A stretch of 64,000 nucleotides of DNA, taken from NCBI RefSeq assembly GCF_018812025.1, contig NC_063058.1:21657797-21721796 (forward strand), written 5' to 3'. Below the pieces are notes generated by a model. The model did not search any database and was not told where the DNA came from. It was given only the letters and a program-made list of their open reading frames with translations. The stretch is from Megalobrama amblycephala. Its lineage: Eukaryota > Chordata > Actinopteri > Cypriniformes > Xenocyprididae. The position numbers were made by a program, and so were the translations under genes. Shown here one piece after another: positions 37,482 through 49,043 of this stretch (position 1 is the first letter of the stretch; the number at the start of each line of letters is the position of its first letter).

Positions 37482-38077
37482 GAATTAAAAGTATGAATTA
37501 CCTTATAATTAATCGACAAAATTTCATTTATAGCTAGAACTTTAATGTTGGCTTGACAAAGCCATGTCTGAAAGTTTAAAAGTTTTATAAGCTTCCTGGC
37601 ATATCATGTTGTTAGCAAGTTTTATCATGTTGTTAGCATGTATCTAGCATTATTTTGTATTTTGCTAGTATGTTTGTAGAATGTTTTAGTACAATGCTAG
37701 CATGAATTAGCATCTTTCTAACATGTCTTACCAAACTGCTAACATGTTGCTAACGTGTTTTAACACTTTGTTTGTGTTTTAGCATGTTTATTTTATTTCA
37801 ATTTGATTTGATTTAATATTAAATTCAATATTTTACTTATTTAAACAAAATGTATTACAATATTAAGTAATATTTATAATGTTTTATACATTTATGATGA
37901 CAATACAAATAATTGTCCAGTTGTCAGGAAAAGGACATATTTGGCCTTTCTTGGTTAATTATAAAGCAGTATAGTATGGTATAAAGGAGAATTTAATAGT
38001 TCAGGCTGTTTGGTACATTAGCATTAAATCATTTACATCATTGTTTATCAATGTTAAACAGAAAACACAAACATGAC
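37482..38077. repeat. GCTAGCATGTTGCTAAC-type degenerate repeats, then AT-rich DNA
   Basis: Between about 37,560 and 37,790, words such as TGTTGTTAGCATGT, ATGCTAGCATGAATTAGCAT and TGCTAACATGTTGCTAAC repeat irregularly. This is a low-complexity type common in cyprinid DNA. No gene. Confidence 0.5.
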
Positions 38078-38397
38078 TGTGACGAGCAGGGCGGGCGAGA
38101 GCCGTGAGGGAACGGCGCGAGGCCGGTGACGCAAGTGATAACGAGCATCACCTGCGAGGCGCACCGGCCTTGAGTCTCTCACGGAGGAGCTCCGGGAGCA
38201 TAAAAGGAGGAGCGACGACAGTGAAGGACCAGGCCTGGACTTTACGTTATGTTTTATTATGTTTGTGTGGCCGGCAGACGTCCGCGAGGGTCTGCCGGCA
38301 TTACTTTCGTTTTGTTCTTTGTTTATTTTATATTAAAGTATGCTGAACTTTCGCCGGTTCCCGCCTCCTTCTTCCCGTATCTACGAACTGTGTTACA
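38078..38397 (+). mobile_element. Probable solo LTR (320 bp)
   Basis: It starts TGTGACGAGC and ends TGTTACA, the TG...CA form of an LTR. Flanks ATGAC (38073-38077) and CTGAC (38398-38402) match at 4 of 5 bases. It carries a TATA-like CATAAAAGG at about 38,199 and an ATTAAA at about 38,332, in promoter and poly(A) order. A stem GCCGGCAGAC...GTCTGCCGGC lies in the middle. It is GC-rich in an AT-rich setting. No internal retroelement genes are adjacent, so recombination to a solo LTR is inferred. Confidence 0.7.
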
Positions 38398-40188
38398 CTG
38401 ACATAGAACATAAGACCAAACAATTATACGAGACTCAAAAAACAAACCCCATTGAAAATCGATCTGAACATGCGTTTAAAAATGTGGCGCGTCGAACAGA
38501 CACTATAATTTGATGATGGGTTTGTGTATGAGTGTATGTATCAGATAAAAGCTGGATCGTGAATGCTCTCATTGTGTTTGTCAAGGGATGAATGGTGTAA
38601 ATATATGATATTGTACATTTGACTGAGCTATAATCAATAATATTGTCAAACTTACCTTGTTCTTCTCTAAATCAAGCCTCTGAGATCAATACTAACCTTG
38701 GAGAATGTCATGGAAACAAACATCAATGCAAATCTGTTCAACGATAAACAACAGGCGTCCGGCCTTGTTAATAGGACACATCTGAACTCATGGATATTGA
38801 TGTTATTTTGAAGTGTCTGGAGGTACAAGAATATTGTTGTGCCATTGCTTTTATATTATTCACTGAAGGTGAAAAGTTTTACGCAAAGACAGAAGGAATT
38901 TTAAAATAATTCAGAATTAAATAAGTGCTTGCAATAAAACCCAAAGTTCATCCATCATATATTGTTAAAAAACTATATTTTTTCATAACCTACTTCTTGT
39001 TATATCTGATGTCAGCATTACCTCGCCTTAAGTAAAGGTAAATCCATCCAATAAAATATATGAATTTACTTCCAGCTTGTTTAAAGGAGCTTATGGGTTA
39101 TTTTACTCAGATAAATTTTAGAATAGATATCAATGAACCTCATGAGATTCTCTGGATTCATATACTATTCGTTTTACAAGCTTTTGGAGGTCTCCAAATT
39201 AGTTACAGATACCCAGTTTAGTGCTACTAAATAAATCATTGATTACTCTTTAGTAGAGTGGGGAGTTTGTTCCTTTGTAAATACATTTACTTGTATTTAA
39301 ATATTAATTTAGATTTAATTATTCAGAACAGATAAACGCTAATCATGCATGGCTCTCCAGTGCCTTTGCTAGTTTGAGAAGCACAGCGTTTCTTGTTGCT
39401 CTAAACTACAGCAAGGATTGAATCACATACTGAAGAAGACTGGCTTGAGACACTGAAGAACAGGCCTGTGTCCAGCTGTAAACACCTAAGAAAACAGTTA
39501 GTAGTAAAAGTAAGGGTAATAAAGCTAAAGGTTTTGTAAGGGGGTTTGTTACAACTAGCAGCTCTGGTTTTTCCAAGGTAGGGATGCTGGGACAGTATGA
39601 TTGATTACAGATTTGTCATTATTTACTTGTTTATATATATACAAACAGCCTTCATAAATTGTTGTGAACTACCTTAAACCGATGATGTTTCGCAATAAAG
39701 ATTAAATGTTCACTGATCTCCACATATATCCTGTAGAGTCACCTGACAAGCTAGCTTCTTTTCTGGTGTTCAAGCCTTTTATTTGTCTACACAAACTGGG
39801 CAAAATTTTGATGTTTGCTGTGCTTCCACTTGAAATAATTTACAATTCGTATTTTTTTATTGAATACTGCAGTATTTATCATAAATGAATTATTTTTGTT
39901 TTAATTCATGTGCCCTTGTCATTAGAATAACTTTGCAGTGACATCTCTCCTCTGATGATGGTGTGATACTGATACTGGTGTGAGGGCGGGACAATCTGTC
40001 ACTCACATGAGATCGACCAATAGCAAACCACAACCATCCAATCAATTCCTCATGGACAAAAACAAGTCCCTCCACATTTTTCATTGTTCAAGAAGCCGTT
40101 TTACTTGGATATACGTCACAATAGGGAAGAAAAGACTTCTGTTTCATGCTGACTTTAATAAAGGATACTACCATCTCAGACAAGGTAA
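38398..40188. other. No gene seen
   Basis: AT-rich. The last 200 bp (about 39,960-40,180) carry words shared with repeat family C (CACAATAGGGAAGAAAAGA). No exon-like frame. Confidence 0.5.
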
Positions 40189-40947
40189 CAGTGCTGCCAA
40201 TTTAGCGATTTTGTCGCTAGATTTAGCGACTTCCCCACCCCTTTTGAGACTTTTTTCAAAAGCCTAGCGACAAATCTAGCAACTTCTTGGACAAACCGTG
40301 ACTCGCCCACTGATATATATTTATGTTAATATATATTACTGCTGCACGATTTATCGTACGATACAAAAAATAACATTGAAATCATGCATATGCAAATTTA
40401 TATTTTTGCAATTATTTTTTTTATGCACAGCTTGTCAATGAAGTATGGCTCCAAATGCTAATCCATCTGAAAGCACTGCAAGTTTGAGTCGCTTATCACA
40501 TACATTGGAAAAAGCAACACGCATCAAACATCTTTCCAGACATGAGAGGCATTTATTAACATCTTGTCCAAAAGACATTTCATAGCATGTTTTTACTCCA
40601 AACTCACTTCATAACGACAGTTGGGCGTCCTTCTGTGAGATGATGTGGCTTCTTACACAGAATAAGGTAGTTGTGTGTTTATTAGTCATGTTTAATCAAT
40701 CAAGGCGCTTCTTCATATTTTGAGTTTCTGTGCAAGAGCACCCTCTGGCTTTCAGATGGAGAAGCATTTACTACTGATCACAGAGCCGTACAGCTCTGGC
40801 AAGCTGCGCATAAAATAATCGCAGCCTTCGCCAAATCGCATGTGGTTTAATTGCGATAAATCGTGCAGCCCTACTAGATCAGTGGACAGTTGCCTCATTT
40901 AGCGACCAGTTTTAGCTACTTTCAACTGAATGAAATTGGCAACACTG
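40189..40947. mobile_element. hAT-type element with perfect 8-bp target duplication, split by another hAT element
   Basis: Inverted ends CAGTGCTGCCAATTTAGCGA and GAAATTGGCAACACTG, with the direct 8-mer CAAGGTAA on both sides (40181-40188 and 40948-40955). TTTAGCGAC-type subterminal repeats occur at both ends. The middle is occupied by a second element (about 40,337-40,873). Confidence 0.8.
40337..40873. mobile_element. hAT-type TAGGGCTGCACGAT family, copy nested in another hAT element
   Basis: The right end AAATCGTGCAGCCCTA and left end TACTGCTGCACGATTTATCG are inverted repeats, with two changes at the left tip. The interior GGCTCCAAATGCTAATCC and GAGTCGCTTATC matches the copy at 62,481. A target duplication is not readable. 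Confidence 0.7.
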
Positions 40948-40955
40948 CAAGGTAA

Positions 40956-42287
40956 GCCCTTTCCATTATGTGAACAAATCAAAAAATCTGACAACTTAAA
41001 ATTGACTTATATTTTAGACTTTCTCTACTTTCACTCCGCCAACTAAAGTAGTTTTAAACAAAGCCACAGCAAAATGAACCATTCCCATCCCAAGCAACAC
41101 ACAATAGTGGGGTTTTGGTCCAGTATGAATCAATAATTTTGAACAAATTGGTTGAGCGAATGACTCAAAGACTCAAAAAAAATTAAATAAAAAAAAAACA
41201 AAACAATAATACACAGGTTTATCTGGAACACACAAAAAAATGAACAAGTGGAGTGATACAAATAATGAAAAGTCCCAGTGCTGTAGGACTGTAACAGTGC
41301 TCTTGCAATGCCGCTCCAAACAAACTTAAGGAATGGAACTTATAAGGCCCGGTCACACCAAGGATAAGTATAACAATAACAATAAAGATATAGTTCTAAA
41401 GATCTTTCTTAATATAAAAGAATAGCACCACAGCTAGAATGATAATGACACAAAAGGGGCACCAGGTAGTTCTCCGAGAACTAATAGGGCCGTTTTCCTG
41501 GTTGCATTCGCACCGCCAGTAGGAACTCTGAAGTGACATAAGCTGCGCTTGTTGTTGTGACTTTTATTTTGATGGCTTTGAGAACGCCAGAGCCTGAGCA
41601 CACAGCGCTCCTATTCTTCATTAGTTTATGATTCATTTAACAGTCTTGTCTATATTAGATAGAACTGTTATACAAAGAAAGTAGACAGTATATGAAAAAG
41701 TATTTGCATTTGCCATGTGGTTGATACCCACTGAGCAGAAACACATAATCATGTTTTGCTTGTTCCAAAGTTGCATTGGATTTTCTCCTTAGCATAAAGG
41801 AGAAATGTCACTGACAGTTCCTATAATGCTGGGTTAGATTCTACTCTGAAGTAGGAGGTAATTTAGTTCCACCTGCGGTGTGGACATGCCAAAAAGCGGG
41901 TACTTCCGCCAATAGTTCTAAGAACTATGAAAAAGGTTCTTATGGTGCGAAAGCCCCTATTGAAACTATGTCTTTGGAATCACTTTCAGAACAGGCCTCC
42001 TAAAAAATGAAGCTAATTTAGTTGATAGCTAATATAGTTATCGGGTGCTTCTCACTTCTTATTTGTACATCCTTGTTTCCTTTCCTCAAGACTTCGCTCC
42101 ACCCCCTTAGGATGCGAGGGAAGGATACACCTGTGTATCCTCGCTCAGGAAGCTTCCTCACTCCTTGTTCCTCGCCTCCTCACAGTGCAATTAGACAATT
42201 GAGAAGTCCTTCAAGATGGCTGAATTTAATTGTTTTCTGGGTCACGGCTGGAGGACAGAGCAGCGAGGAAGCGAGGAGGTATCAATG
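40956..42287. other. No gene seen; patches of old repeat
   Basis: Includes GGTCACACCAAGGATAA near 41,350, a motif type that recurs at 53,462, 61,726 and 61,864 and marks a dispersed family. Pieces around 41,450-41,960 share GTTCTNNGAACT words. Low-quality boundaries; no gene. Confidence 0.4.
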
Positions 42288-42540
42288 GACCTGTCCCAAA
42301 TGGCACACTTCATATGCACTTAGTCTTGTTGACTTATAACGGCTGCCGCATGTGCATGTCCATTAAGTCCAAGAGACTGTAGAGTGTCCAATTTGTCATT
42401 TTAAGTTTCAGAAGGGTGCTCATGAAAACACTTTGCGGTCAATATGCGCCCTTTTGCTGCAACAGACTTCTTCCCGACAGTCAAAGCAGCGTTACGTCAC
42501 AAAAGTGCAGACTTTAGGATGCCATTTGGGACAGGGCCAG
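42288..42540. mobile_element. Short inverted-repeat element with CCTGTCCCAAATGGCA ends
   Basis: CCTGTCCCAAATGGCA near 42,291 is inverted as TGCCATTTGGGACAGG near 42,520-42,535. The interior has no coding capacity. No target duplication could be assigned. Confidence 0.55.
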
Positions 42541-42594
42541 TTTCAGCATTGAGAAGTAACTATAGTCTTTGCTGTGAATGGGCCTTAAAGGATT

Positions 42595-43028
42595 AGTTCA
42601 CTTTCAAAAAGTTTTTCCTGATAATTTACTCACCCCCATGTCATCCAAGATGTTCATGTATTTCTTTTTTCAGTCGAAAAGAAATTAAGGTTTTTGATGA
42701 AAACATTCCAGGATTATTCTCCTTATAGTGGACTTCAATGGCCTCCAGACGGTTGAAGGTCAAAATTACAGTTTCAGTGCAGCTTCAAAGGGCTTTAAAC
42801 GATACCAGACGAGGAATAAGGGTCTTATCTAGCGAAATTATCTGTCATTTTCAAAAAAAAAATGTAAATGTATATGCTTTATATGAACAAATGATCGCCT
42901 TGCATGTGCTTCTGCCAAAACCGTACTTTCGTATTCTTCAAAAAGCTTACGCTGTATGTCCTACACCTTCCCTATTTTTAAAAAAATGACAGATCGTTTA
43001 GCTAGATAAGACCCTTATTCCTCGATAT
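42595..43028. mobile_element. Foldback TTAA element of a second type, right arm truncated
   Basis: Starts TTAAAGGATTAGTTCAC. AGGAATAAGGGTCTTATCTA (about 42,806-42,830) is inverted as CTAGATAAGACCCTTATTCC (about 43,001-43,022). The right arm stops there without reaching the expected end. The same family occupies 62,102-63,358. Confidence 0.65.
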
Positions 43029-43199
43029 TGTTTTACATTTAGAATTATTTTGAAAACTACATCTTTATTGTTTTGTTATAAAACGAAATAACTAACAATG
43101 GCATTCAAAAAACAAAGTCCATAATTTTCAAATGAACATATAAAGCAATAAATCGAGAAAACACACAAAATGGTTAAACGTGATATTAGCGAATAGAAC

Positions 43200-43517
43200 T
43201 TAAAGCTGCTGTCCGCGATTTTTGGCCCTCTAGCGGTTAATAAACAGAACTGCACGCGTCTTGCGGAGGAACATTCTAGGCGGAGCTACTTTTCTCCGTG
43301 TATGTCTATGGCGAGTCACGCAGTTACTGTGATACTCTGCGGCGAGTCCTACCAGTTCGGTCTGAAATAGTCCGAATATAAACACTTATTATAAGTGTAC
43401 CATAATGATTCAGGATAAGACAAAAACACGGTTTGGAAAATGGATTCATGTTGTATATTCTCATTATATAATTTTTATAAATTTTAACACAAAAAAAGTT
43501 GCGGACTGCAGCTTTAA
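43200..43517. mobile_element. 318-bp TTAA-flanked element with AGCTGCTGTCCGCG ends
   Basis: TTAAAGCTGCTGTCCGCG at the left and TTGCGGACTGCAGCTTTAA at the right. Compact, with no coding capacity. It shares only the TTAA flank and terminal AG with the other families here. Confidence 0.75.
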
Positions 43518-44157
43518 GCAACCGAATTATAGAACATATATCACCTTTTCGGAGTCTGTTTTCAAGCGCGTTTCAAGTCCTCCAGCGATGAAAAGTTTTT
43601 TTGGTCTCTTTGTTTGATCTTCCTGTTCCCTTGGGTGGTTGACAGATGAGAAATCGCAAACGTTTCGCACACTCCAAAGACATGAAAACCGCTGCAAGTT
43701 CAGCTAACAAGCTTTCAACTTCCGCCTTTCCTTATGCTAAACAAACAATCAGGCTTGCGTGAGCAGTATCGCAGAATGACAATTATTTACTAGCCTATAT
43801 ATATATCTTATGCAAGGCTGCATTTATTTAATCAAAAATAAACAGTAATATAGTGAAATATTATTGCTATTTAAGATAATTTTCTGTTTTAATACACTAT
43901 GTAATTTATTTGTGTGATGGCAAAGTTGAATTTTCAGAATCATTACAGTCTTCTGTACTTCAGTCATATGATCCTTAAGAAATTATTCTAATATGATGAT
44001 TTGTTGCTCAATAAACATTTATATTATTATATTATTCCATTAAAAAGTCTCTCATATCACTCTTAAGTGGGCGTGTAATAAGAAGGATAATATAGCCTAC
44101 AGTCAGTTAGTCAAGTACAATATTTAACAAACTGTACACTGATGTTGGACTCACTTG
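43518..44157. other. No gene seen
   Basis: AT-rich DNA with a short TA run at about 43,798-43,806. No exon-like frame or recognised transposon end. Confidence 0.45.
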
Positions 44158-44649
44158 TTAAAGGGATAGTTCACCCAAAAATGAAAATTGTCATTAATTA
44201 CTCACCCTCATGTTTAGGCTTTTATTCACACATAAACATTAAGCCGCGAACCGAACCTGTGTAACACACGAGAATGAACGTCATTGGTTCTCGCACATCA
44301 AGCGAACATGCTTGAGCTTCTGTTTACCACAACTGATGTGTGAGTTGATGAATGTTTATATGTGAATAAAGGCCTAAATTCAATATGTTCATCATATAAA
44401 GCGATTGTGTCTCTTCAGAAAACTTGGACTAAACCACTCAATGCATATGGATTAGTTTTACGATCTCTTTATGAACTTTTTGAAGCGTTAATGTGGTAGT
44501 TGCATAGCTGTCAATGGAGGGACAGAAATCGCTTAGATTTCATTGAAAATATCTTCTTTTGTGTTCTGAAGATGAACGGATGTCTTACGGGTTTGGAACT
44601 AACCTGTAGTAGATGATGACAGACTTTTCATTTTTGGGTGAACTAACCA
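44158..44649. mobile_element. Foldback TTAA element interrupted by a 166-bp element
   Basis: Starts TTAAAGGGATAGTTCACCC and ends TTTTTGGGTGAACTAACC near 44,649. An inner insertion with its own inverted ends occupies 44213-44378. Confidence 0.7.
44213..44378. mobile_element. 166-bp inverted-repeat element with TTTAGGC ends
   Basis: The left TTTAGGCTTTTATTCACACA and right TGTGAATAAAGGCCTAAA are inverted repeats of about 28 bp, including ATAAACATT. It sits inside the foldback element. The target duplication is unclear. Confidence 0.6.
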
Positions 44650-45876
44650 GAGTTTCCCTTGACCAAGGAGACAGATGCACTTTATTTTGCAAACTGGTAT
44701 GTTTGCAGATGATACGCCAAAGCACACAAGTGGAAAACACAAACAGGGATAAACAGAAACACAGAACGTCAGGGACAAATGAAGAAGAGAAACAGAAAGA
44801 GAGATTGCACAGCATGCTTGTTGGTTGACAAGCCAGACATCTCTGGAACAGGTACTGCTGATCCGGAATAAAAGAGCTCTTTAATCTGCTTTACAACCGA
44901 CAGTGCTGACCTTGCTAGAAGATTATTAAAGTTTGGAAGAGATCTTTTACAATCACATTCTGTCAGAGCTTAAACGCTTTTGTTAGGTGGGGGTCTTGCC
45001 GGGCCATCCGGAGTATGACCATCATCAACGCTGTGTTCGGTTCAAGAGCTCCATCTAGTGATTTAGTGCTTAAATTGATGGCAAATTCAATGATGCTTGG
45101 GAGACCCTAGAGCCAATTTAATAGCTTGAAAAATATACTTAACATAGAAGTAAAAGCTTTTCCTCACCATATGACAAAAGAGAATTTTAAACAAAATTGA
45201 TTCGTGATAACACATCAAATATACCGAAGAATATTTTACAATATTTGAGGGCCTCATAAATACAAGATATAAAAGCAGAAAAAAAATGCAATTAATTTTT
45301 CTATTAAATTATACTCGTTATTTTTTTTTAGTACTGTCCTGAGTAAGATATTTTACATAAAAGATGTTTACATATAGTCCACAAGATAAAAAAAATAGCT
45401 GAATTTATTAAAATAACCCCGTTCAAAAATTTGTGAACCCTTGATTCTTAATACTGTGTGTGGTTGATGATCCACGACTGTTTTTATGTTTTGTGATGGT
45501 TGTTCATGAGTCTCTTGTTTGTTCTGAACAGTTAAACTGAGCTCTGTTCTTCAGAAAAATCCTCCAGGTCCTGCAGATTCTTCAGTTTTCCAGCATCTTT
45601 GTATATTTGAACCCTTTACAACAGTGACTGTATGATTTTTAGATCCATCTTTTCACACTGAGGACAACTGAGGGACTCAAACACAACTATTAAAAAAAAG
45701 AGGGGAGTGAAAACTTTTGAACAGGATGAGGATGTCCAGATTTTTTCTAATTTTGTTGAAATATCATATTTTTTAATTTAGTACTGCCCTTCAGAAGCAA
45801 CAGAAGATACTTGCATGTTTCCTGGAAGACAAATTAAGTACAATTTACCTTCAAATTCATAGTTTTCATGTATATG

Positions 45877-45910
<34 letters not shown>

Positions 45911-46016
45911 GGATGGGCTGTCAAATGATTAATCAGGTTTTTTGGAAGTTGTACTGTGTATAATTATGTATATTTAAATACACACACACTATATATTTAA
46001 TAAAAACTTGCATGTA
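44650..46016. other. No gene seen; old dispersed repeat at about 45,410-45,840
   Basis: The stretch with CCCCGTTCAAAAATTTGTGA, TCTTCAGAAAAATCCTCCAG and GTGAAAACTTTTGAACAGGA resembles an old, widespread fish repeat. It is bounded by a matching inverted TTCAAAA word. Its class is unknown to me. A (TA)n patch is at 45,878-45,910. No gene. Confidence 0.45.
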
Positions 46017-47383
46017 CAGTGGGTTCGGAAAGTATTCAGACCCCCTTAAATTGTTCACTCTTTGTTATATTGCAGCCATTTGCTAAAATCATTTAAGTTC
46101 ATTTTTTTCCTCATTAATGTACACACAGCACCCCATATTGACAGAAAAACACAGAATTGTTGACATTTTTGCAGATTTATTAAAAAAGAAAAACTGAAAT
46201 ATCACATGGTCCTAAGTATTCAGACCCTTTGCTCAGTATTTAGTAGAAGCACCCTTCTGATCTAATACAGTCATGAGTCTTTTTGGGAAAGATGCAACAA
46301 GTTTTTCACACCTGGATTTGGGGATCCTCTGCCATTCTTCCTTGCAGATCCTCTCCAGTTCTGTCAGGTTGGATGGTAAACGTTGGTGGACAGCCATTTT
46401 TAGGTCTCTCCAGAGATGCTCAATTGGGTTTAAGTCAGGGTTCTGGCTGGGCCATTCAAGAACAGTCACTGAGTTGTTGTGAAGCCACTCCTTCGTTATT
46501 TTAGCTGTGTGCTTAGGGTCATTGTCTTGTTGGAAGGTAAACCTTCGATCCAGTCTGAGGTCCTGAGCACTCTGGAGAAGGTTTTCGTCCAGGATATCTC
46601 TGTACTTGGCCGCATTCATCTTTCCCTCGATTGCAACCAGTCGTCCTGTCCCTGCAGCTGAAAAACACCCCCACAGCATGATGCTGCCACCACCATGCTT
46701 CACTGTTGGGACTGTATTGGACAGGTGATGAGCAGTGCCTGGTTTTCTCCCATCTCCCGACTGCATCTCTGGAGCTCAGCCACAGTGATCTTTGGGCTCT
46801 TCTCCCCCGATAGCTCAGTTTGGCCGGACGGCCAGCTCTAGGAAGGTTCAGGTCATCCCAAAAGTCTTCCATTTAAGGATTATGGAGGCCACTGTGCTCT
46901 TAGAAACCTTAAGTGCAGCAGAAATGTTTTTGTAACCTTGCCACAATTCTGTCTCTGAGCTCTTCAGGCAGTTCCTTTGACCTCATGATTCTCATTTGCT
47001 CTGACATGCACTGTGAGCTGTAAGGTCTTATATAGACAGGTGTGAGGCTTTCCTAATCAAGTCCAATCAGTATAATCAAACACAGCTGGACTCAAATGAA
47101 GGTGTAGAACCATCTCAAGGATGATCAGAAGAAATGGACAGCACCTGAGTTAAATATAGGAGTGTCACAGCAAAGGGTCTGAATACTTAGGACCATGTGA
47201 TATTTCAGTTCTTCTTTTTTAATAAATCTGCAAAAATGTCAACAATTCTGTTTTTTCTGTCAATATGGGGTGCTGTGTGTACATTAATGAGGGAAAAAAA
47301 TGAACTTAAATGATTTTAGCAAATGGCTGCAATATAACAAAGAGTGAATAATTTAAGGGTCTGAATACTTTGCGTACCCACTG
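46017..47383 (-). mobile_element. Tc1/mariner element with long inverted repeats, internally deleted (1,367 bp)
   Basis: Inverted ends of about 200 bp begin CAGTGGGTTCGGAAAGTATT and end TACTTTGCGTACCCACTG. An internal direct repeat (CCTAAGTATTCAGACCC) gives the IR/DR layout of fish Tc1 elements. A TA target precedes the left end; the right flank has become a TG run. The transposase lies on the minus strand and is broken. Confidence 0.93.
46233..46986 (-). pseudogene. Tc1/mariner transposase, internally deleted pseudogene
   Basis: The expected start ATG is at 46986 (MRSKELPEELRDRIVA-like). The DNA-binding part RAGRPAKLSYRGRRA is followed by a frameshifting deletion, and a second deletion near 46,745 removes about 90 residues, including the first catalytic Asp. 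From there an open frame of 177 codons runs to the stop at 46233 and retains GGGSIMLWGCFS, QQDNDPKHTAKI (second Asp) and NPDLNPIEHLWRDLK (third acidic residue). It cannot make an active enzyme. Family members with intact DDE domains are about 340 residues. Confidence 0.9.
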
Positions 47384-47929
47384 TGTGTGTGTGTGTGTGT
47401 GTGTAACAGTTTAGTAAAAAAAAAAAAAAAAAAAAAAACCTAAATTTGAAAAATCCTTAAATTTAGAAATTGAAGAAAAATAAGGAGTTTGTTTCAAAAT
47501 ATACTATTATTCATACAGTTAGACCCCAAACATAGTCTAAAGTAGACAAACAGAAGATTGTTTTAAGAAATCAACCATAAAAAAGAAACAACACAATTTA
47601 AATTTTTTTGTGTTTATTTTCAGTGTACTTAAAAAATACTGGATCTCGCCAGCACTCACTATCATTGGCTATAATGTGATCCTCCCAGAGAAAAGAAACA
47701 AGAGTACCGGTCAATACAAGACATTCATAAAAAAAAAAAAAAAAAAGTGTTTTAACCCAGAATGCTACCCAGAATCCATACTGGAGAGAGACACAGTTAA
47801 ACAGTCACAACAGATGGCTATGATTAAAACACCCACACACAAAGCAAAAATAGGCAAACACAGCTTCCACCAAAATATGCCTACTCCAAATATATAAAGT
47901 TTTGCATACTTTTCTTTGTCCTAATACAA
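47384..47929. other. No gene seen; (TG)n and A-runs downstream of brd1
   Basis: A TG microsatellite (47,384-47,402), an A-run (about 47,417-47,438) and another (about 47,730-47,746). It could be the distal part of a longer brd1 3' UTR if the poly(A) signal at 47,613-47,618 is used. Confidence 0.4.
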
Positions 47930-48856
47930 CACATTTGTACAGGCACATCTTTATTCAGACCTACAATACAGTTCCCGAGAGCACAGTAAAATGAAAAGCA
48001 ACAAATTAGGGGATTTTTTTTTTTTTTTTTCATACTACCTGCCTGAAACATTCACACAAACGAATATGAAAAAAAAAAAGGAAATAAACATTCCAAAAAA
48101 AGAAGGAAAAAAACAAAAACTGGGCAGCAAAATTTTTGGTTTTGCATGAGTGATGCACTTCTGGCTTTCATCGCTACTGTTGTTTTCTCTTCTCCGAATT
48201 TTTTTTTTTTAACCACTCTAAAGTATTACATGTATATAATTTCTTAGCTTTATATAAATATTTACAAACATCACTTAGTTGTGTCCCATAAGAATATTTT
48301 TATATAAAAAAGTAGATAACATGTTAATGCCAAGGAGAAGAAGCTTGCATTGACATTACAATAACTTAACCGTTAAAAAAAAAAAAAAAAAAAGAATAAC
48401 AACAAAAGTTTGATACAGTAAGTGCGTCAGCCCCTTCCAAAAGTCTCTAGTATGGAAAAATCAAGGCTTTGCACGTGATGTAGCACCAGATGGGTTCGCA
48501 CCTCAGCGCGGTTGAGAAATTACCTTGAAGTAAAAATCTTCCAGGAGGTCGTGTGCGGTACAAACCAAAAAAATAATAAATTAGTGTCGGATAATTTAGG
48601 ATGACGTTATTTACAGCCAGAGTTAAACACGAGGCGAATCGTGGATGGTGATGGAAGTGTAAAGGAAAGTAGATGGCAGTGTGTGAGTTCACAGCAGTCT
48701 TGCAGCACATTACAGGAGAGTGAAGGCGCTCTCACATTCGTTAGTTGAGAAGCTCGCCGGCTCCTAACAGAATTGGGAGGGGCTCGGTAAACACGGCCAG
48801 TCTGATACGGGAGCGTAGCGTCGGGTAAACGTGGGGCTTGATGAAACCCTCCAACA
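47930..48856 (-). other. brd1: Probable brd1 3' UTR
   Basis: About 0.93 kb of single-copy-looking sequence follows the TGA. An AATAAA on the minus strand at 47955-47950 is the best placed poly(A) signal; a second at 47618-47613 would give a longer UTR. The stretch has many A/T homopolymers (for example 48011-48030 and 48376-48393) and no transposon ends, unlike its surroundings. The end point is inferred. Confidence 0.5.
47950..47955 (-). terminator. Candidate poly(A) signal AATAAA for brd1
   Basis: Minus-strand AATAAA about 900 nt after the stop codon. Its use is not shown; a downstream alternative exists at 47613-47618. Confidence 0.4.
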
Positions 48857-49043
48857 TCACCCCATGAATGGGGGTTGATCTTCAGCGCCTAAGTCCTGGA
48901 CAAGGCTCAAGTGGTTCATGGCACGGTTGAAGGCGCTTTGCACAGCTTTACGGAGGCCTGACGTTCTGCCTTCCAACATTTTGCTTTTGTCTACGGTCTT
49001 GTCGATTCCAAACGGTACCATCTTGGATTTAGGAAGCCATTGC
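48857..49043 (-). CDS. brd1: brd1 coding exon 12: end of PWWP and C-terminus
   Basis: Residues 1113-1174 and the TGA stop. It begins [20 protein letters not shown] and includes [20 protein letters not shown], clearly the BRD1 end. The last 13 residues ([12 protein letters not shown] and the one before) do not resemble the GEPTSDLSDID tail of mammalian BRD1. The preceding intron is 2,912 bp. Confidence 0.92.

Noticed and set aside
46273..46872. Other-frame open frames over the Tc1 element
   Set aside because: They overlap the transposase on the opposite strand or continue past a deletion in the wrong frame; only the minus-strand remnant shows transposase motifs.
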